Assembly (NCBI GenBank): GCA_963573385.1
Contig: CAUYLG010044371.1
Span: 62,001-126,000, forward strand
DNA length: 64,000 nucleotides
Direction: 5' to 3'
Source: Cacajao melanocephalus
Lineage: Eukaryota > Chordata > Mammalia > Primates > Pitheciidae
A model generated the notes under the pieces. That model saw nothing but the letters and a program-made list of their open reading frames with translations, made no database searches and was not told the origin of the DNA. The translations under genes were made by a program, and so were the position numbers. Position 1 is the stretch's first letter. Each line of letters opens with the position of its first letter. Positions 26,679 through 38,849 of the stretch are shown here, piece by piece.

Positions 26679-27621
26679 TCCTAATCAAACGTACTCAAAT
26701 TTTAGATTGCTCGATCTTCCACATCACAGCATTAATCAGACAACGGACCCTGGACTATATGTGATATTTTTATGGCCATTCCATGCATTCTATATAGTAG
26801 TCACCATTGCATTCAAGATAAAGCTCAAAAGAAAGCTAAGAAAAGCTCAAAAGGGAATGCTTAAAGTGAGGCATTTATCATTTCCGAAAAAGTTCTTCAC
26901 ATAGACTTAGAGCAGTGGAACAACATCCTAAAAGAAGGATATCAATCATTGCACTGGATTTAAAATGAAAAGCTCAGAGAATGGTTCCAAAATACATTCT
27001 ATATGAAGACTTGATATCTGTGAAAATTAGCTTGTGACTTCAAAATTAATTACTAGCATTCTTCTGTATTACTGCAATTGTGAATATAATTATGAAGGAT
27101 TTGCATTTAGCCATTATGTTATAAATCTCAGATAGACAAAAATGGAGGTTCTAATTTTTCCTTTGTGATTTGTTTGGTCTCTAAAGTTGCGATAGAATAT
27201 TCAATAATGGGTTCTTTTCTTTAATTCAATATTCTTCATATATTTTATTTCATTATTATCAGCCATTAAAATATTAAATATTACCTCTCACAAATCCTTT
27301 GAATTTATAAAATATATTATTTTAAAGCCTGTGTGTAAATAGTATATTTCTTAATCCTATTAATAACTTGTGAGGTACGTATGGTTTCCATTTTACTGAT
27401 TTAAAATAATACACTGAAAAGATAAGTGGTTTACACAAATTCCTAAGGGAAAATAATCTCCGACCATTTGATAATAGTTTTAGTATTTTTTTCCATTGGA
27501 AAAAAAGTCATAGACCGAAACAGAGACACCAAAGATAGAGCCCTTCAAGATACTAATAAGACAGCTAAAGACATAAAATTAATACATCACACGAATTGAA
27601 CTGAATAGCAACATAAATGGG
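26679..27621 (+). repeat. left arm of a large inverted repeat
   Basis: About 943 bp that match the reverse complement of 29446-30370 at roughly 90% identity by eye, including long exact blocks such as 'cttcaaaattaattactagc'. The arm contains a MIR-like stretch (about 27350-27470), so it is a duplicate of local DNA and not a single interspersed element. It has a 13-base local extra segment near 26827 relative to the other arm. The frame at 26554-26904 overlaps it and is not conserved in the other arm. Confidence 0.9.
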
Positions 27622-27624
27622 GGA

Positions 27625-27855
27625 GAAGCAGTAGCTACCATTTTTGCAGGCTAACTCTGCCACACAATGTGGTAGATCCTTGATGCTAACCTCACTTAAT
27701 ATTGAACACAAAGACAGAAGACATGTACTGTCATTATCAATTCAAAAATAAGGAGACTTTGCTTCAGAGTTCAAGTTTACATAGATGATAAGCATTGAAG
27801 CCAAGTCCACATCTATGTGATTCTAAAGCCCATGCTCTAACACTGTGCTTTACTC
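27625..27855 (-). mobile_element. MIR SINE, antisense
   Basis: 'cactgtgctttac'-type right end preceded by 'gtgattctaaagcccatgct', 'aataaggagactttgcttca' and 'ggtagatccttgatgctaac' gives an almost full inverted MIR. It starts directly at the inner edge of the left inverted arm. Confidence 0.85.
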
Positions 27856-27959
27856 TTTTATAAAAAGAAACACACACACTTTCCTAGATTTCAGATAATG
27901 AATAGTTTTATCCTTGGATAGAAATGCCATGGAGTTTTAAATAGTTATATAAACAAAGA

Positions 27960-28400
27960 ATGGAATTGGAGGAACGCAGAACAGCAACCTAAGTGGAGTG
28001 GCAGTCTGAACTTAAAAATGAGCACAGCAACTTCTGGAAAGAGTGAGGAGATTAGCATAAAGTAGGAAATACTAAATAAGAAGTAAAGAAAGAAGAGAAA
28101 AAGGTCAGATGATGGAGGCCTAGAAAACCTAAGTAGAGAAAAATTGACCTTTTTCTATTAAGAACAGGAGATGACTTCCATGAAATTTGTGTATAAAATC
28201 ACTCTAACTGAGGTTTATGAGTGAAAAGAATATGACAAGACCAGGTGCACATACTAATCAGGAGACAGCACAATGTAAAGGAGAATGTATAAAAACCTGG
28301 AAAAATGAGGAACCAATAAAATATGATTTTAAGATACCAAAGACAGCAGGGTGAAGAAAAAGAATGGATTTGCCTTAATATGGTTTGGATGACAAAAAAG
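27960..28400 (-). mobile_element. probable L2 fragment, antisense
   Basis: 'aaaaggtcagatgatggagg' then 'ataaaatcactctaactgag' and 'tactaatcaggagac' resemble the inverted L2 region ('gatcactctggctg...gttaggagg'). It is strongly diverged. Confidence 0.55.
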
Positions 28401-28995
28401 TAAATTAAGGAAGTAAGATTTTACTGAATTATTGGAAGAGAATGGAATATCAGTTCTGGATAATGAATAGGCCTTTGTAAAGAGAAGAAGGACCTCTTCT
28501 TCCCCAAATAAGCCCTGTGAGTAGATGGGCTAATGAACCAAATGGTGATTTTCAGGGGACAAAACCCTAAGCAGAATCCAGGGCATGTTAATTCGTCAAG
28601 CCAAAAGACTTGTATTCTATTTCCATCTCTGTCAGTTAACAGCAATGTCAGGGAGCAAACTGGTACCATTTTGTAAAATGAGTTGTTCAAGGTAAATTAT
28701 CTCAAGGATTTTTTCATCTATTAAAAAAAATGAAGTCAGTGTGTCTTGCCATCATAAGTAACACAGGACAGCATGATTTATGCAGGTATATTCAGCACCA
28801 TCTATCTTTTTACAAAATGCATTTAACATCTCAGCTCATATCATAACATCTGGGAAAAGCACACAGCTAAGAATTAGCCAGATAAAGAAAGAATAAGGAT
28901 GAAATGATATATGTGTGAAAGATTTTTTTGACACTGAGTTATATATAGAATCTTGGTGAGAGCATTTTGCCAGCAAATTATGGCTTATGGGTATC
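28401..28995. other. unassigned sequence in inverted-repeat spacer
   Basis: No repeat or gene recognised. One 89-codon minus frame (28421-28690) lacks a recognisable domain. Confidence 0.5.
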
Positions 28996-29420
28996 ATTTG
29001 ACCTTTTTTATAGAGTAACTAGGCTTCATCTGTTGTGTTCCAATTATCAATAATAGTAATGGTATGTTCTGATCTTTGTTATTTATATTTTTCTGCTAGC
29101 TTTAGATTTAGTTTCTTTTTGTTTTTGTAGTTCCTTGAGGTGTGATTATAAGTTGTTGACTTGAGATCTTTCTATCTTATTGATGTAGGCATTTAACACT
29201 CTAAATTTTCCCGTTTGTATTGCTTTTTCTGTATCCCAGAGGTTTCGGTATGTTGTATCTCTATTTTTATCCATTTCCAATTTTTTTTTTTTTAGTATTT
29301 TCCTTACTTTCCTTCTTTATCCAAAAGTGATTGCAAAAGAGTGAGTTATTTTATTTCCACGTACTCGTGTCGTTCTGAGAGTTCCTCTTGATATTTTTTC
29401 TGTGGTGATTGTAAATGAGA
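28996..29420 (-). mobile_element. L1 ORF2 fragment, antisense
   Basis: 'gttccttgaggtgtgattat', 'tgacttgagatctttctatc', 'gatgtaggcatttaacactc', and 'gtatcccagaggtttcggta' are inverted L1 ORF2 blocks in order. It lies just inside the right inverted arm. Confidence 0.85.
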
Positions 29421-29445
29421 TTGAGTCTTGAGGTAGTTCTTAGCT

Positions 29446-30370
29446 CCCATTTATGTTGTTATTCAGTCCAATTAGTGTGACGTATATATTTTATTTCTTT
29501 AACTGGCTTGTTAGTATCTTGAAGGCTCTATCTTTTGTGTCTCTGCCTGGGTCTGTGACTTTTTCTCCAATGGAAAAAGGTACTAAAACTATTATCAAAT
29601 GCTCGGGGATTATTTTCCCTTATGAGTTTGTGTAAACAGCTTATCTTTTCAGTGTGTTTTTTTTAATCTATAAAATGGAAACAACACATACCTCATAAGT
29701 TATTAATAGAATTAAGAAATAAAATATTTACACACAGTCTTCAAAATAATATATTTTATAAATTCAAAGGATTTGTGACAGGTAACATTTAATATTTTAA
29801 TGGCTGATAATAGTGAAATAAAATGTATTAAGGATATTGTATTAAAAAAAGAAACCATTACTGAATATTCTATCGCAACTTTAGAGACCAAACAAATCAC
29901 AAAGCAAAAATTAGAGCCTCCGTTTTTGTCTATCTGAGATTTATAACATGATATCTAAATGCAAATCATTCATAATTATATTCATAATTGCAGTAATACA
30001 GAAGAATGCTAGTAATTAATTTTGAAGTCATAAGCTAATTTCCACAGATATCAAGCCTTCATGTAGAATGCATAGTGGAACCACTCTCTGAGCTTTTAGT
30101 TTCAAATCCAGTGCAATGATTGATATCCTTCTTTTAGGATGTTTCTCCACTGCTCTAAGTCCATGTGAAGAACTTTTTCAGAAATGATAAATGCCTCACT
30201 TTAAGCATTCCATTTTGAGCTTTTCTGATCCTTTATCTTGAATCCAGTGATGACTACAGAATGCATGGAACGGCCATAAAAATATCACATATGGCCCCGG
30301 GTCAGTTGTCTGATTAATGCTGTGATGCTGAAGGTGGAGTGATCTAAAATTTGAGTACTTTTGATTAGGA
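29446..30370 (-). repeat. right arm of a large inverted repeat
   Basis: About 925 bp, the inverted partner of 26679-27621. The outer edge (30370) falls exactly where a 5'-truncated L1 begins. The inner edge pairs 'cccatttatgttgtt' here with 'aacataaatggg' at the left arm. Small indels and about one substitution per ten bases separate the arms. Confidence 0.9.
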
Positions 30371-32175
30371 TAATAATAAAATATCTAGCAATACATTTAA
30401 CCAACAAGGGGAAAGATCTTTACAAGGAGAACTACAAAACGCTGATGAAATACATTGTAGATGATACAAATAGAAAAACATCCCATGCTCATATATTGGA
30501 AGAATCAATATCATTAAAATGACCATATTTCCCAGATATATCCACAAATTCAAACGATTTCTATCAAATCACCTATGTCAGTTTCACAGAATTAGAACAA
30601 ACAATTCTAAAGTTCATATATAACCAAAAAAGAGCCCAAATAGTCAAAGCCATTCTAACAATAACAACAACAACAAAAGCCAGAGACATTACATTACCTG
30701 AATCAAGAAAATGTTACTATAAAAAGTTATAGTAACTAAATCAGCATGCTCCTGGTACAAAAATAGATACACAGATCAATAGAACAGAATAGAGAACTCC
30801 AAAATAAAGCCACATACCTACAAAACTGATCTGCAACAAAGTTGAAAAAATATAACAGAGAAAGACCCTACTCAATAATGGTGCTGGGGAAATTGACTAG
30901 CCATATGAAAAAGAATGAACTGGACCCCTATCTCTCACCACATACAAAAATTAACTCAAGATAGAATAAACACTTAAACATAAGACTTGACAGTACAAAA
31001 ATCCTAGAAGCAAACCTAGAAATGAACTTTTCTGGACTTTGGCCTAGAAAGAGAATTTACAACAAAGACCCCAAAAGCAAATGTAACAAAAACAACAATA
31101 GACAAATAAGACTTAATTAAGCTAAGAAGCTTCTGTACAGCAAAAGAAATAATCAATAGAATAAACAGGCAATCTACAGAATGTGAGAAAATATTAGCAA
31201 ATTATGCCTCCCGCAAAAGACTAATATCCAGCATCTACAAGGAACTCAAACGAGAAAAAAAACAAACAACTCCATTAAAAAATGAGCAAAGGATATGAAC
31301 AGATAGTTCTGAAAATAAGACATACCAACAGCCAACAAACACATGAAAAAAAAAAGTTTAATATTACTAATCATCAGACAGATGCAAATTAAAACACAAT
31401 GATACATCATCCTATGCTAGTCAGAGAGGCTATTCATAGAAAGCCAAAAAAACAACAGATGTTGGCATGGATGTGGATGAAAGGGAATACTTATACACTG
31501 TTGGTGGAAATGTAAATTAATTCAACCTCTATGGAAAACGGTATGGAGGTTTCTCAAAGAATTACAGAAAGAATTACCACTTGACCCAACAATTCCACTA
31601 CTGAGTATCTACCCAAAGGAAAAGAAATAATTATATTAAAAAGATACCTACATGTCACAGCAGGTATATATTTATCACAGCACTGTTCACAATAGCGAAG
31701 TCATGGAACCATGGTAAGTGTCCATCAACAGTTGATTGGATTAAAAAATGTGAGATCTATATTTATATGTATGGTATTTTTTATGGCTGTATGGTATTTA
31801 TATGGTATAGCCCCATCTCAAAATACATAAAGCCATAAAAATATTAATATTATGTCTTGCAGCAACATTAGTAGAGCTGGAAGCCATTATCATATGTAAC
31901 ATAACTCAGAAGCTGAAAATTAAATACTGTATGTTCTAATTTGTAAGTGAAAGCTTATAAATTGGGACATACAGACAAAAAGATGGAAATAGTGGACACT
32001 GGAGACGCCAAAAGGGGAAAAGAGTGAGAGGGTTGAATAATTGGGTAGAATGTTTGCTATTTTGGGGATCAATACACTAGAAGCCTAATCCCCACCATTA
32101 TGCAATATCCTCAGGTAAAAATCTTACACATGGACTCCTTGAACATAAAATAAAATTAAATGGAGAAAATAAAAA
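30371..32175 (+). mobile_element. primate/old L1 3' half, sense
   Basis: A continuous sense series through late ORF2: 'agatctttacaaggagaact', 'gcatgctcctggtacaaaaa', 'ggtgctggggaaattgacta', 'cagccaacaaacacatgaaa', and 'cactgttcacaatagcgaag'. It is followed by a 3' UTR ('actggagacgccaaaagggg') and an A-rich end at 32140-32175. About 1.8 kb remains, with many stops. The 5' truncation point coincides with the edge of the inverted arm. Confidence 0.9.
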
Positions 32176-33149
32176 TAGTGATGCTGTTTTAAGGATGAAT
32201 CTAAGCCTAAATTCTGCTTAGCATTAAAAAAATAGCACGATTAGTTTGTAATGTCTGCCACGTTTGTGGGTGGGAGATATATTTATCATTCTGACATTCT
32301 GTATATTTTGATCCCTGAGTTATGTTTTATATTCTGAATAAAAATACTTTTAAAATCCAACCTGTCCTAATCCAAGGAGTCAACTCTTCTTTATTTCATA
32401 GTTTATTGTTGAGTTTCAGTGTTCTAAAATACCTACATTTATCTTTATCATTTTTGATAATCATCTTTACCATCTTAAATAGTAATACTTTGTCAGTATG
32501 AAAAAGATTGTCAATAAAAAGTGACTAGAATTCTGAAAGCCATTGCAAACTTTAGGCTGAATTATGTTTTGGATTATCTGTTAACTTTATTTACTTATAC
32601 TAAAGTGATTTGTATTAGTGTAGAAAACGAAACAAATGTTTCAGTCAGCATTATTTCTTCAAAATCTTTTAAAGTTATTTCCCTTGATAGGTTTTGATTT
32701 CTGAGATTTACCTATATATCATAAGTTACAATAATATAGAAAGTTTTAGTATACTCATAATAAAAATATAGATACATGAAAAGTATATTTAGTAGTAAGG
32801 AACATTCTCAGATCAAAGCTTAATTACTTTAGCAGCCAAAGAATCTGCCTTTTTAAGCTGAACTCAGAACAGAAAATGTACTACATAAAGCTCAATCTAA
32901 TTGGGTATTCAGGGTGAATAACTTCATTAAGACCTCAGGATAAAGATATTATTTTCCAGCAGGGTCAGAGGGATAAATTAGGTAACAAAGAAAGTGATTA
33001 ACTGGAAGTAGTCATCTTAACTTACTTTAATCATAATTATTGTTAATAAAACACCCAATCTACAGGATTAGTTTCTCATAATCAATTAGGCTAGCAAAAA
33101 AAGGTTTATTAGAAGGTCAGGCATCTAAAAAGTAACATCTTTCAAATAA
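32176..33149. other. unassigned AT-rich sequence
   Basis: No repeat or gene recognised. Confidence 0.5.
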
Positions 33150-33800
33150 TTATTCAGCAAATATTTATTTAATACCAACTATATACAAGGTACCTTGGAG
33201 AATACAAAGAGTGATAAACACATTCTCTGTCCTTAAGAGACTTAAAGTTATAGTAAAAGTCATAAAATTTATAAAAGAATATTTTTATGACTTTCTACTT
33301 AGGTAAATAATGCCAAAAATTGGCACAGCTATAGGAGTTCTGAGGGAAATCAGAATATTCTTCATGGTGAAGGTAGTTATTGAAAAGTCTGGGAAACATG
33401 GACAGAACTTACTCGTGGAAAACGAAGAAAGTGGGTTTCCAGATAGAAATAAAATTATTCACAAAGATATAGAAATAGAAATATGTGAGAAAGATCTGAG
33501 ATTAATTTGGCTGGAGCCTATGGTTAAAGAAGGAACATAGCAGAGTGTAATATAAGAAACATTTGATGCAAATTATGTTAACACTTTATACATCTAAATT
33601 GCTTCTTATTTAAGAGACACTAAGAAGCCAATGAAAGATATTGAGTAATGGAGTTGCAATGATCATAACTGTGCCTTAAGATACTGGCACAGTGAGGTGG
33701 TGGAGGTACAAGAAGCAGGGATATCTGTTAAAAGGCTTTTATAAGAGATTGATGGAGATAAAATTAGGGCTTGAGTTAGAAAAATGACATGCAGAAACTG
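33150..33800 (-). mobile_element. L2 LINE fragment, antisense
   Basis: Starts with the inverted 3' tip 'cagcaaatatttatttaata', then 'gagaatacaaagagtgataa' and 'ctgtccttaagagacttaaa'. Later 'gaacatagcagagtgtaata' and 'aagaagccaatgaaagatat' keep the order of inverted L2. The frame at 33310-33540 is a chance frame within it. Confidence 0.7.
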
Positions 33801-33884
33801 AAGACAAGGTAGTTCTCATCATATGTCATTATCAATAAGAAAAAATATTTTTTAGTCCTTCTTAGTAGGTAGAACAAGAATATG

Positions 33885-34432
33885 GCCTCTAAGATTCTTG
33901 CCCTCTAGCTCTTTATCATCCACAAGATAGTGAATATGATGAAACAGTTCTCTTGTGATTCAGTTATTATAAAAGGCTTAATTTAAGAATGGGAGATTGT
34001 CTTTGGTGGGTCTGACCTAATCCATTGAGCCCTCAAAAGAGATGGAGCTATTCTTATGGAAAGAGATTCAATTGGGCAAGGATTGTGATACCAGGGAGAC
34101 TCTCTATTGCTGTACATGAAGAAAAAAAGAATCATAGGGTCACGAATATAAGTGACTCTAAGAGCTAAGAATGGCTCCTGGCTGCCACCATAAGGCAATG
34201 TGCTACAACCAGTCCTCCAACCACAGGGACCTGAAATGTCTAACAAGCCTAGATCAGCTTGAATGCTGATTCTTACACAGAGCTTCCAGAATGGACACAG
34301 AAAAACCAAAACTCTGATTTCAATCTGAGCAAGGAATTTAGCCACACCATACCTGGACTTCTGACATAATAAATAGTTGTTTATTTAAGCCACAAAGAGT
34401 TTGGTAGTTTTTAACATATTAGAAAACTAACA
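33885..34432 (+). mobile_element. MLT1-type MaLR LTR, sense
   Basis: 'gaatgggagattgtctttgg' then 'tgggtctgacctaatccatt' and 'gagccctcaaaagagatgga' match the body of MLT1-class LTRs. The 3' end 'ataataaatagttgtttatt' then 'taagccacaaagagtttggt' and 'agaaaactaacaca' is typical. A minus-strand frame of 120 codons (33983-34345) crosses it and has no domain. Confidence 0.82.
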
Positions 34433-35265
34433 CATTCTGAGAAATAATTAAAATATCCCATAATGTGAGTAGGAAGTGTTTTATATCAAGGAAAGCTACA
34501 TGCAAAAAAAAAAAAAAAAAAACTCAGCATAAATAGTCATTAATCCTAAACTAGACCTCTTGGAAAGGTGGAAATTAGAAATTCTCACCATTTGTAATGT
34601 GCTACAAAATAAAAATTCATCTGTTGGCTTTGAGAATACTTTGCCCTCCTTTTCTTAAAAAATTGCTTTTTTTTAAGTTCATGTGATTGTACTCATGTGT
34701 TTCTTTGGTTTTGATGTAGATTTACAAAGTCAAAATGCAACAAAATGGTAAAGTAGGCTATATTTTCTCTTGTGCACTCATTTTTATTTAAATCTTCTTT
34801 CCTAAGATTCCCTGAGGGCTATGGGCCAACAAATCTGAGCATCACAAAGTGGTACCCGTACTAGTGCCCCAGCCCAGAATCTCCTCCTCAATTCCCCTAG
34901 TAGATTTGGCCTGTACTTTTCTCTTATTCCAAGATCTGTAACTGTCTCTGGCAATCATATATAATCTGAGCTAAAATGTTTAACTGCTATTCTTCAAATG
35001 AATGTTTTCAATTAATAAGAGCTTTGTGGAAAGAATGACTTTGACTATGTAAATGATTTTAATATTTAAGAGCAGAGACCAAAATCACTGGACAGTAGAA
35101 AAAAAAAAAAACGTAAGAGACTATGAATTATCTGATGACTGGGTGTCTAAATTTACTTACTTCGCCTTTGAATAGAAGCCTTCACGGTCATTCTACTCAT
35201 CAGTAGATATCTTTAATAGAGTATTTCTTCATCAATATATGAAATAACTAAACAATAAATAGTGC
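34433..35265. other. unassigned sequence
   Basis: No repeat or gene recognised. An A-run of about 18 lies at 34504-34522. Confidence 0.5.
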
Positions 35266-36100
35266 TTTATGTGGCCAAGAAACATATGAAAAAGTGCTCA
35301 TCATCACTGGTCATTAGAGAAATACAAATCATAACCACATTGAGATACCATCTCACACCAGTTAGAATGGCGATCATTAAAAAATCTGGAGACAACAGAT
35401 GCTGGAGAGGATGTGAAGAAAAAGGAACACTTTTACACTGTTGGTGGGAGTGTAAATTAGTTCCACCATTGTGGAAGACAGTGTGGCGATTCCTCAAGCA
35501 TCTAGAAATAGAAATTCCATTTGACCCAGCAATCCATTACTGGGTATATACTCAAAGGATTATAAATCATGCTATTGTAAAGACACATGCACACCTATGT
35601 TCGTTGTGGCACTGTCTACAATAGCAAAGACCTGAAACCAACCCAAATGCCCATCAATGATAAACCAAAGAAAATGTGGCACATAGACACCAAGGAATAG
35701 TATGCAGCCATAGAAAACGATGAGTTCTTGTCCTTTGTAGAGACATGGATGAATCTAGAAACCATCTTTCTCAGCAAACTGACACAAGAACAGAAAACCA
35801 AACACTGCATGTTCTTACTCATAGGCGGGTGATGAACAATGAGAACACTTGTGCATAGGAAAGGGAACAACACTCACTAGGCTAGGTGGGGGGTGGAGGG
35901 GAGGAGAGGGGAGGGACAGTGGGGGACGGGGATGACGGGGAGGGATAACACCAGGAGAAATGCCTGATGTAGGGGACGGGGGGGTGGAGAGGAATGGAGA
36001 CAGCAAACCACCATGGCATATTTGTACCTATGCAACCATCCTGCAGGATGCAGGATGTGCACATGTACCCCAGAGCCCAAAGCATAATTTAAAAAAAAAA
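35266..36100 (+). mobile_element. primate L1 (L1PA-type) 3' end, sense
   Basis: Starts within late ORF2 ('acatatgaaaaagtgctcat') and runs through ORF2's end, the 3' UTR and an A10 tail at 36091-36100. The 120-codon plus frame at 35262-35624 is a broken remnant of the ORF2 C-terminal part, with stops and a truncated N-side, so it is not a functional gene. The 3' UTR purine tract (35886-35990) is unusually G-rich. Confidence 0.95.
35886..35990 (+). other. G-rich tract, possible G-quadruplex
   Basis: More than ten runs of three or more G lie in about 100 bases of L1 3' UTR, including G6 at 35888-35893 and G7 near 35979. L1PA 3' UTRs normally contain such a polypurine tract, but this one looks expanded. 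The proline-rich minus-strand frames here (35815-36085) are its reverse translation. Confidence 0.7.
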
Positions 36101-36104
36101 TAGG

Positions 36105-36414
36105 CCTTTTAATATTTGAATTAAAATCTCTGAATCAAAAAATGTTTTTCCTAATCATGGCACCATTGTCGTAAATGATAAGAAACTGATTTTTAATGCT
36201 ATTTAGTGGGGGTAATCCTTGTATTATAAACTACAAAACGTTATAAAGGTAGTGAAAAATGTAAATTCTATTTAGATGAATAATCTAGTTAGGAAAATAG
36301 AAAAAAATAAACAAACCAGTAACAATTATTAACATACAAACCTAGCAATTGCTGGTCAGGAATATAAAAAATATAAAGTATTTTATTCCTCCATGTATTT
36401 CTATGTCTACTCTA
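36105..36414. other. unassigned sequence
   Basis: No clear element. It may hold part of an L2 later interrupted by the MLT1 LTR, but support is weak. Confidence 0.35.
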
Positions 36415-36790
36415 CTAGGTAGTCCTTCCTTCAGCAGACTGTGAGAAAGAATCTCTTCCATGCTTCTCACCTAGCTTGCAGTAATTTTCTGGCAGTCTTT
36501 AACATTCCTTGGCTTGTAGAAACATCACACTGATCTCTGCCTTTGTCTTCATCTGACACTCTCTCAGTTTGTGTGTGTGAGTTTGCATGTGTATGTAACA
36601 AAAAAAATTCTATTTTTTTTATAAGGACATTAGCCTTATTGGATTAGGGGTCCACTGTACTTCAGTATAACCTTATTTTAACAGTTTGCATCTGCCATGG
36701 CCCCATTTCCTAATATGATCACATACTGAGGATTCGGATTTTAACATATGAATTTGCGGAGGACATGATGCAACCCAAAACTCGTAGGAA
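36415..36790 (-). mobile_element. MLT1-type MaLR LTR, antisense
   Basis: Inverted MLT1 blocks in order: 'cattccttggcttgtagaaa', 'ctgatctctgcctttgtctt', 'ataaggacattagccttatt', 'catctgccatggccccattt' and 'gaggacatgatgcaacccaa'. Confidence 0.83.
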
Positions 36791-37440
36791 GCACGAACAA
36801 GTATGACATGAATTCTCCTCTCTCTAAATAAATTCGCAATCAAGAGAAGAACAAAAACACATGCAAATAAATGCAAGATACTGAGATAAGTGTCATTAAG
36901 AATCTGAAAGCAATACTTATTAGAACACACAAAAAGAATGATTAGTATTAATGAGAAACACACCACAGAAGACGAATTGTATCGTTTAAACTTCTTTTCA
37001 AAGAACAAAATAGTCCTAAAAAGAGAAAGAGAAAAGGGTATTCCAAATACAGGAAAAAATATACGCAAATGAAGAAAGGTAGTTATCTTTGAGTATCCCA
37101 GAAAAACAGCCAGTCTAGGGACTATGGGGTATTGCAGAATGAAGGTGGCAAAAGATGAGACTAAAGGAAGTTGATGTTCATTTGCTGAGGAATCTTGAGA
37201 GACACCCTGAAAAACTTTTAATGTATTCAGTATAACAACTATCGCAATGCTGGGATTTGATGCAAGACCATCAAATATTTTTCAGTGAGAAAATTACAAC
37301 TTTCCATTTGTATTTTATTTTAAAATTTCAGGGAATGAGGGACAAAGGACATAAAGAGTTCAGGAAAGTTGTTTGTTTGTACTGGAATTACAAGAGCTAG
37401 AGACAACACTGGTCTAAATTTTTCCACTTTTCATTTTGGC
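36791..37440 (-). mobile_element. possible L2 fragment, antisense
   Basis: 'gcaaataaatgcaagatact' and 'gggtattccaaatacaggaa' followed by 'aaatatacgcaaatgaag' resemble inverted L2 3' sequence ('cattccaggcagaggaaacagc...gcaaagg'). The minus frame of 131 codons (36673-37068) bridges LTR and L2 DNA and has no domain. Confidence 0.45.
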
Positions 37441-38094
37441 TTACGTTAATGTGATTTTTGATGCCTACATTTCTAAGGGATTGGGAACATTAGCTATGTC
37501 CCCACAAATTACTTCTTAAGAATAAAGTATAAAGTACTATCACATCAGGTACTAATCTACCTAGTTGTGCTATAATGGAGGTGGGGGTCATGGTGCTAGC
37601 AGGTTTCGCAGTGACTTAATGGCAAATTAAATGCTTTCAAATTCATGATTTTTTGCAAAGTTTTCACACACCAAAAATTATGCAAATATATCCAACACGT
37701 AGTCAGTAATAAGTTGAGGTGGGGCGTGCAAGTGAACCACAGTGAGTAACTCAGGAGATCAGTACCCCAGGGCGGGGCTAAGAAAGTGTTGCTGCTCTTT
37801 GCCCAGCAGAGCTTCCAGCCACTGATACTGGTCGAAAAGAGTCCTCAGACTTACAGGCAGAGCTTCCGCAGGTGCCTTAGCCACAGTTTCTTTGTGGTTT
37901 TTATGGCTCTCCACAGCAGTAACTGTAGCTATTATGTCTGCTGCCCTGTGGCTTTACTTTCTTCTCAGGCCACAGCAGGTGTTCCCTTATCACCTTTGTC
38001 CACTATACATATGCTTATCACTTCGAGGGGTCAGCAGTTTCACTGTAGGCTGAATCACTCGTCATAAGTGACTTCATTTTGAGACACTTAAGAT
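37441..38094. other. unassigned, locally GC-richer segment
   Basis: From about 37690 to 38070 the base composition is less AT-rich than the surroundings and no repeat is recognised. The plus frame at 37786-38067 (about 93 codons, GTG start) has no recognisable domain. Confidence 0.45.
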
Positions 38095-38660
38095 TACAAA
38101 ATATTCTTATATATCAAATACTCACTTTACAATGGAGAAACTGGTAGATACCACCTTGACAAAGTGATGAAAGTTAACATCATGTATCAGTTATCATCGT
38201 ACAGCTTCTGATGCCGTTTACTGAGAAAATACCACTTTGGCGTATTCCTGCCTAAACTCTATAACCTGCTCTAATCGAAAGGAAACATCTCAGACAAGCT
38301 CAAACTGAGGAATGTTCTGCAAAACAACGAACCTGTACTTTAACAGTAAAGTCAATATCTTGAAAGACAAATGGAGCTAAAGAACCATCTCAAAGAAGAA
38401 AAAAGAGGCAATGATACTCAAACAGGTGTGTGATCCTGGATTGGATGATTGAGCAGAAAAATAAGAGGTATTGAGATAATTTCAAAGTTTGAATATGGAT
38501 TGCACATCAGAAAATTGTATTATATTTGTGTTAAATTGTCTGACTTTGATAATGACAAAACCATAACCTGCTTTTATAAAATACAGCCTGAAGTAAAAGG
38601 GCATGATGCCACTCTCAAGTGATTCAGAAAAAAAATACAGATCTAGTATATGTATAAAAT
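38095..38660 (+). mobile_element. old L1 (L1ME-type) 3' UTR, sense
   Basis: 'caaactgaggaatgttctgc' then 'aaaacaacgaacctgtactt', 'caggtgtgtgatcctggatt' and 'ggatgattgagcag' are typical of L1MC/ME 3' UTRs. 'gaagtaaaagggcatgatgc' continues the same tail. Confidence 0.78.
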
Positions 38661-38849
38661 GCCACTCAGCTCTTGAATTTTGTAGTTGTTAATGATTGTT
38701 TTTGCTGTTATACTTTGCTAGGATGTAATAAATATATGTACATTGGGTGTTCCATGGGTACCTTGTATACTCCAGAATCCTAGATGATAATTCCACCAAT
38801 CAAAGCGGCTTGAAGCTTCTCTCATCTACCCAACCTCCCTCCTAATTAT

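Noticed and set aside
33983..34345. 120-codon minus frame
   Set aside because: It crosses an MLT1-type LTR against its orientation; no domain and no retroviral gene is involved.
35262..35624. 120-codon frame with clear L1 ORF2 character
   Set aside because: It is a truncated, stop-containing remnant of the ORF2 C-terminus in a 5'-truncated L1, not a gene.
35815..36085. Proline-rich minus-strand frames
   Set aside because: They are the reverse translation of the G-rich L1 3' UTR tract.
36673..37068. 131-codon minus frame, the longest in the window
   Set aside because: It bridges an inverted LTR and L2-like DNA, so no ancestral gene could have that structure; hydrophobic and low-complexity.
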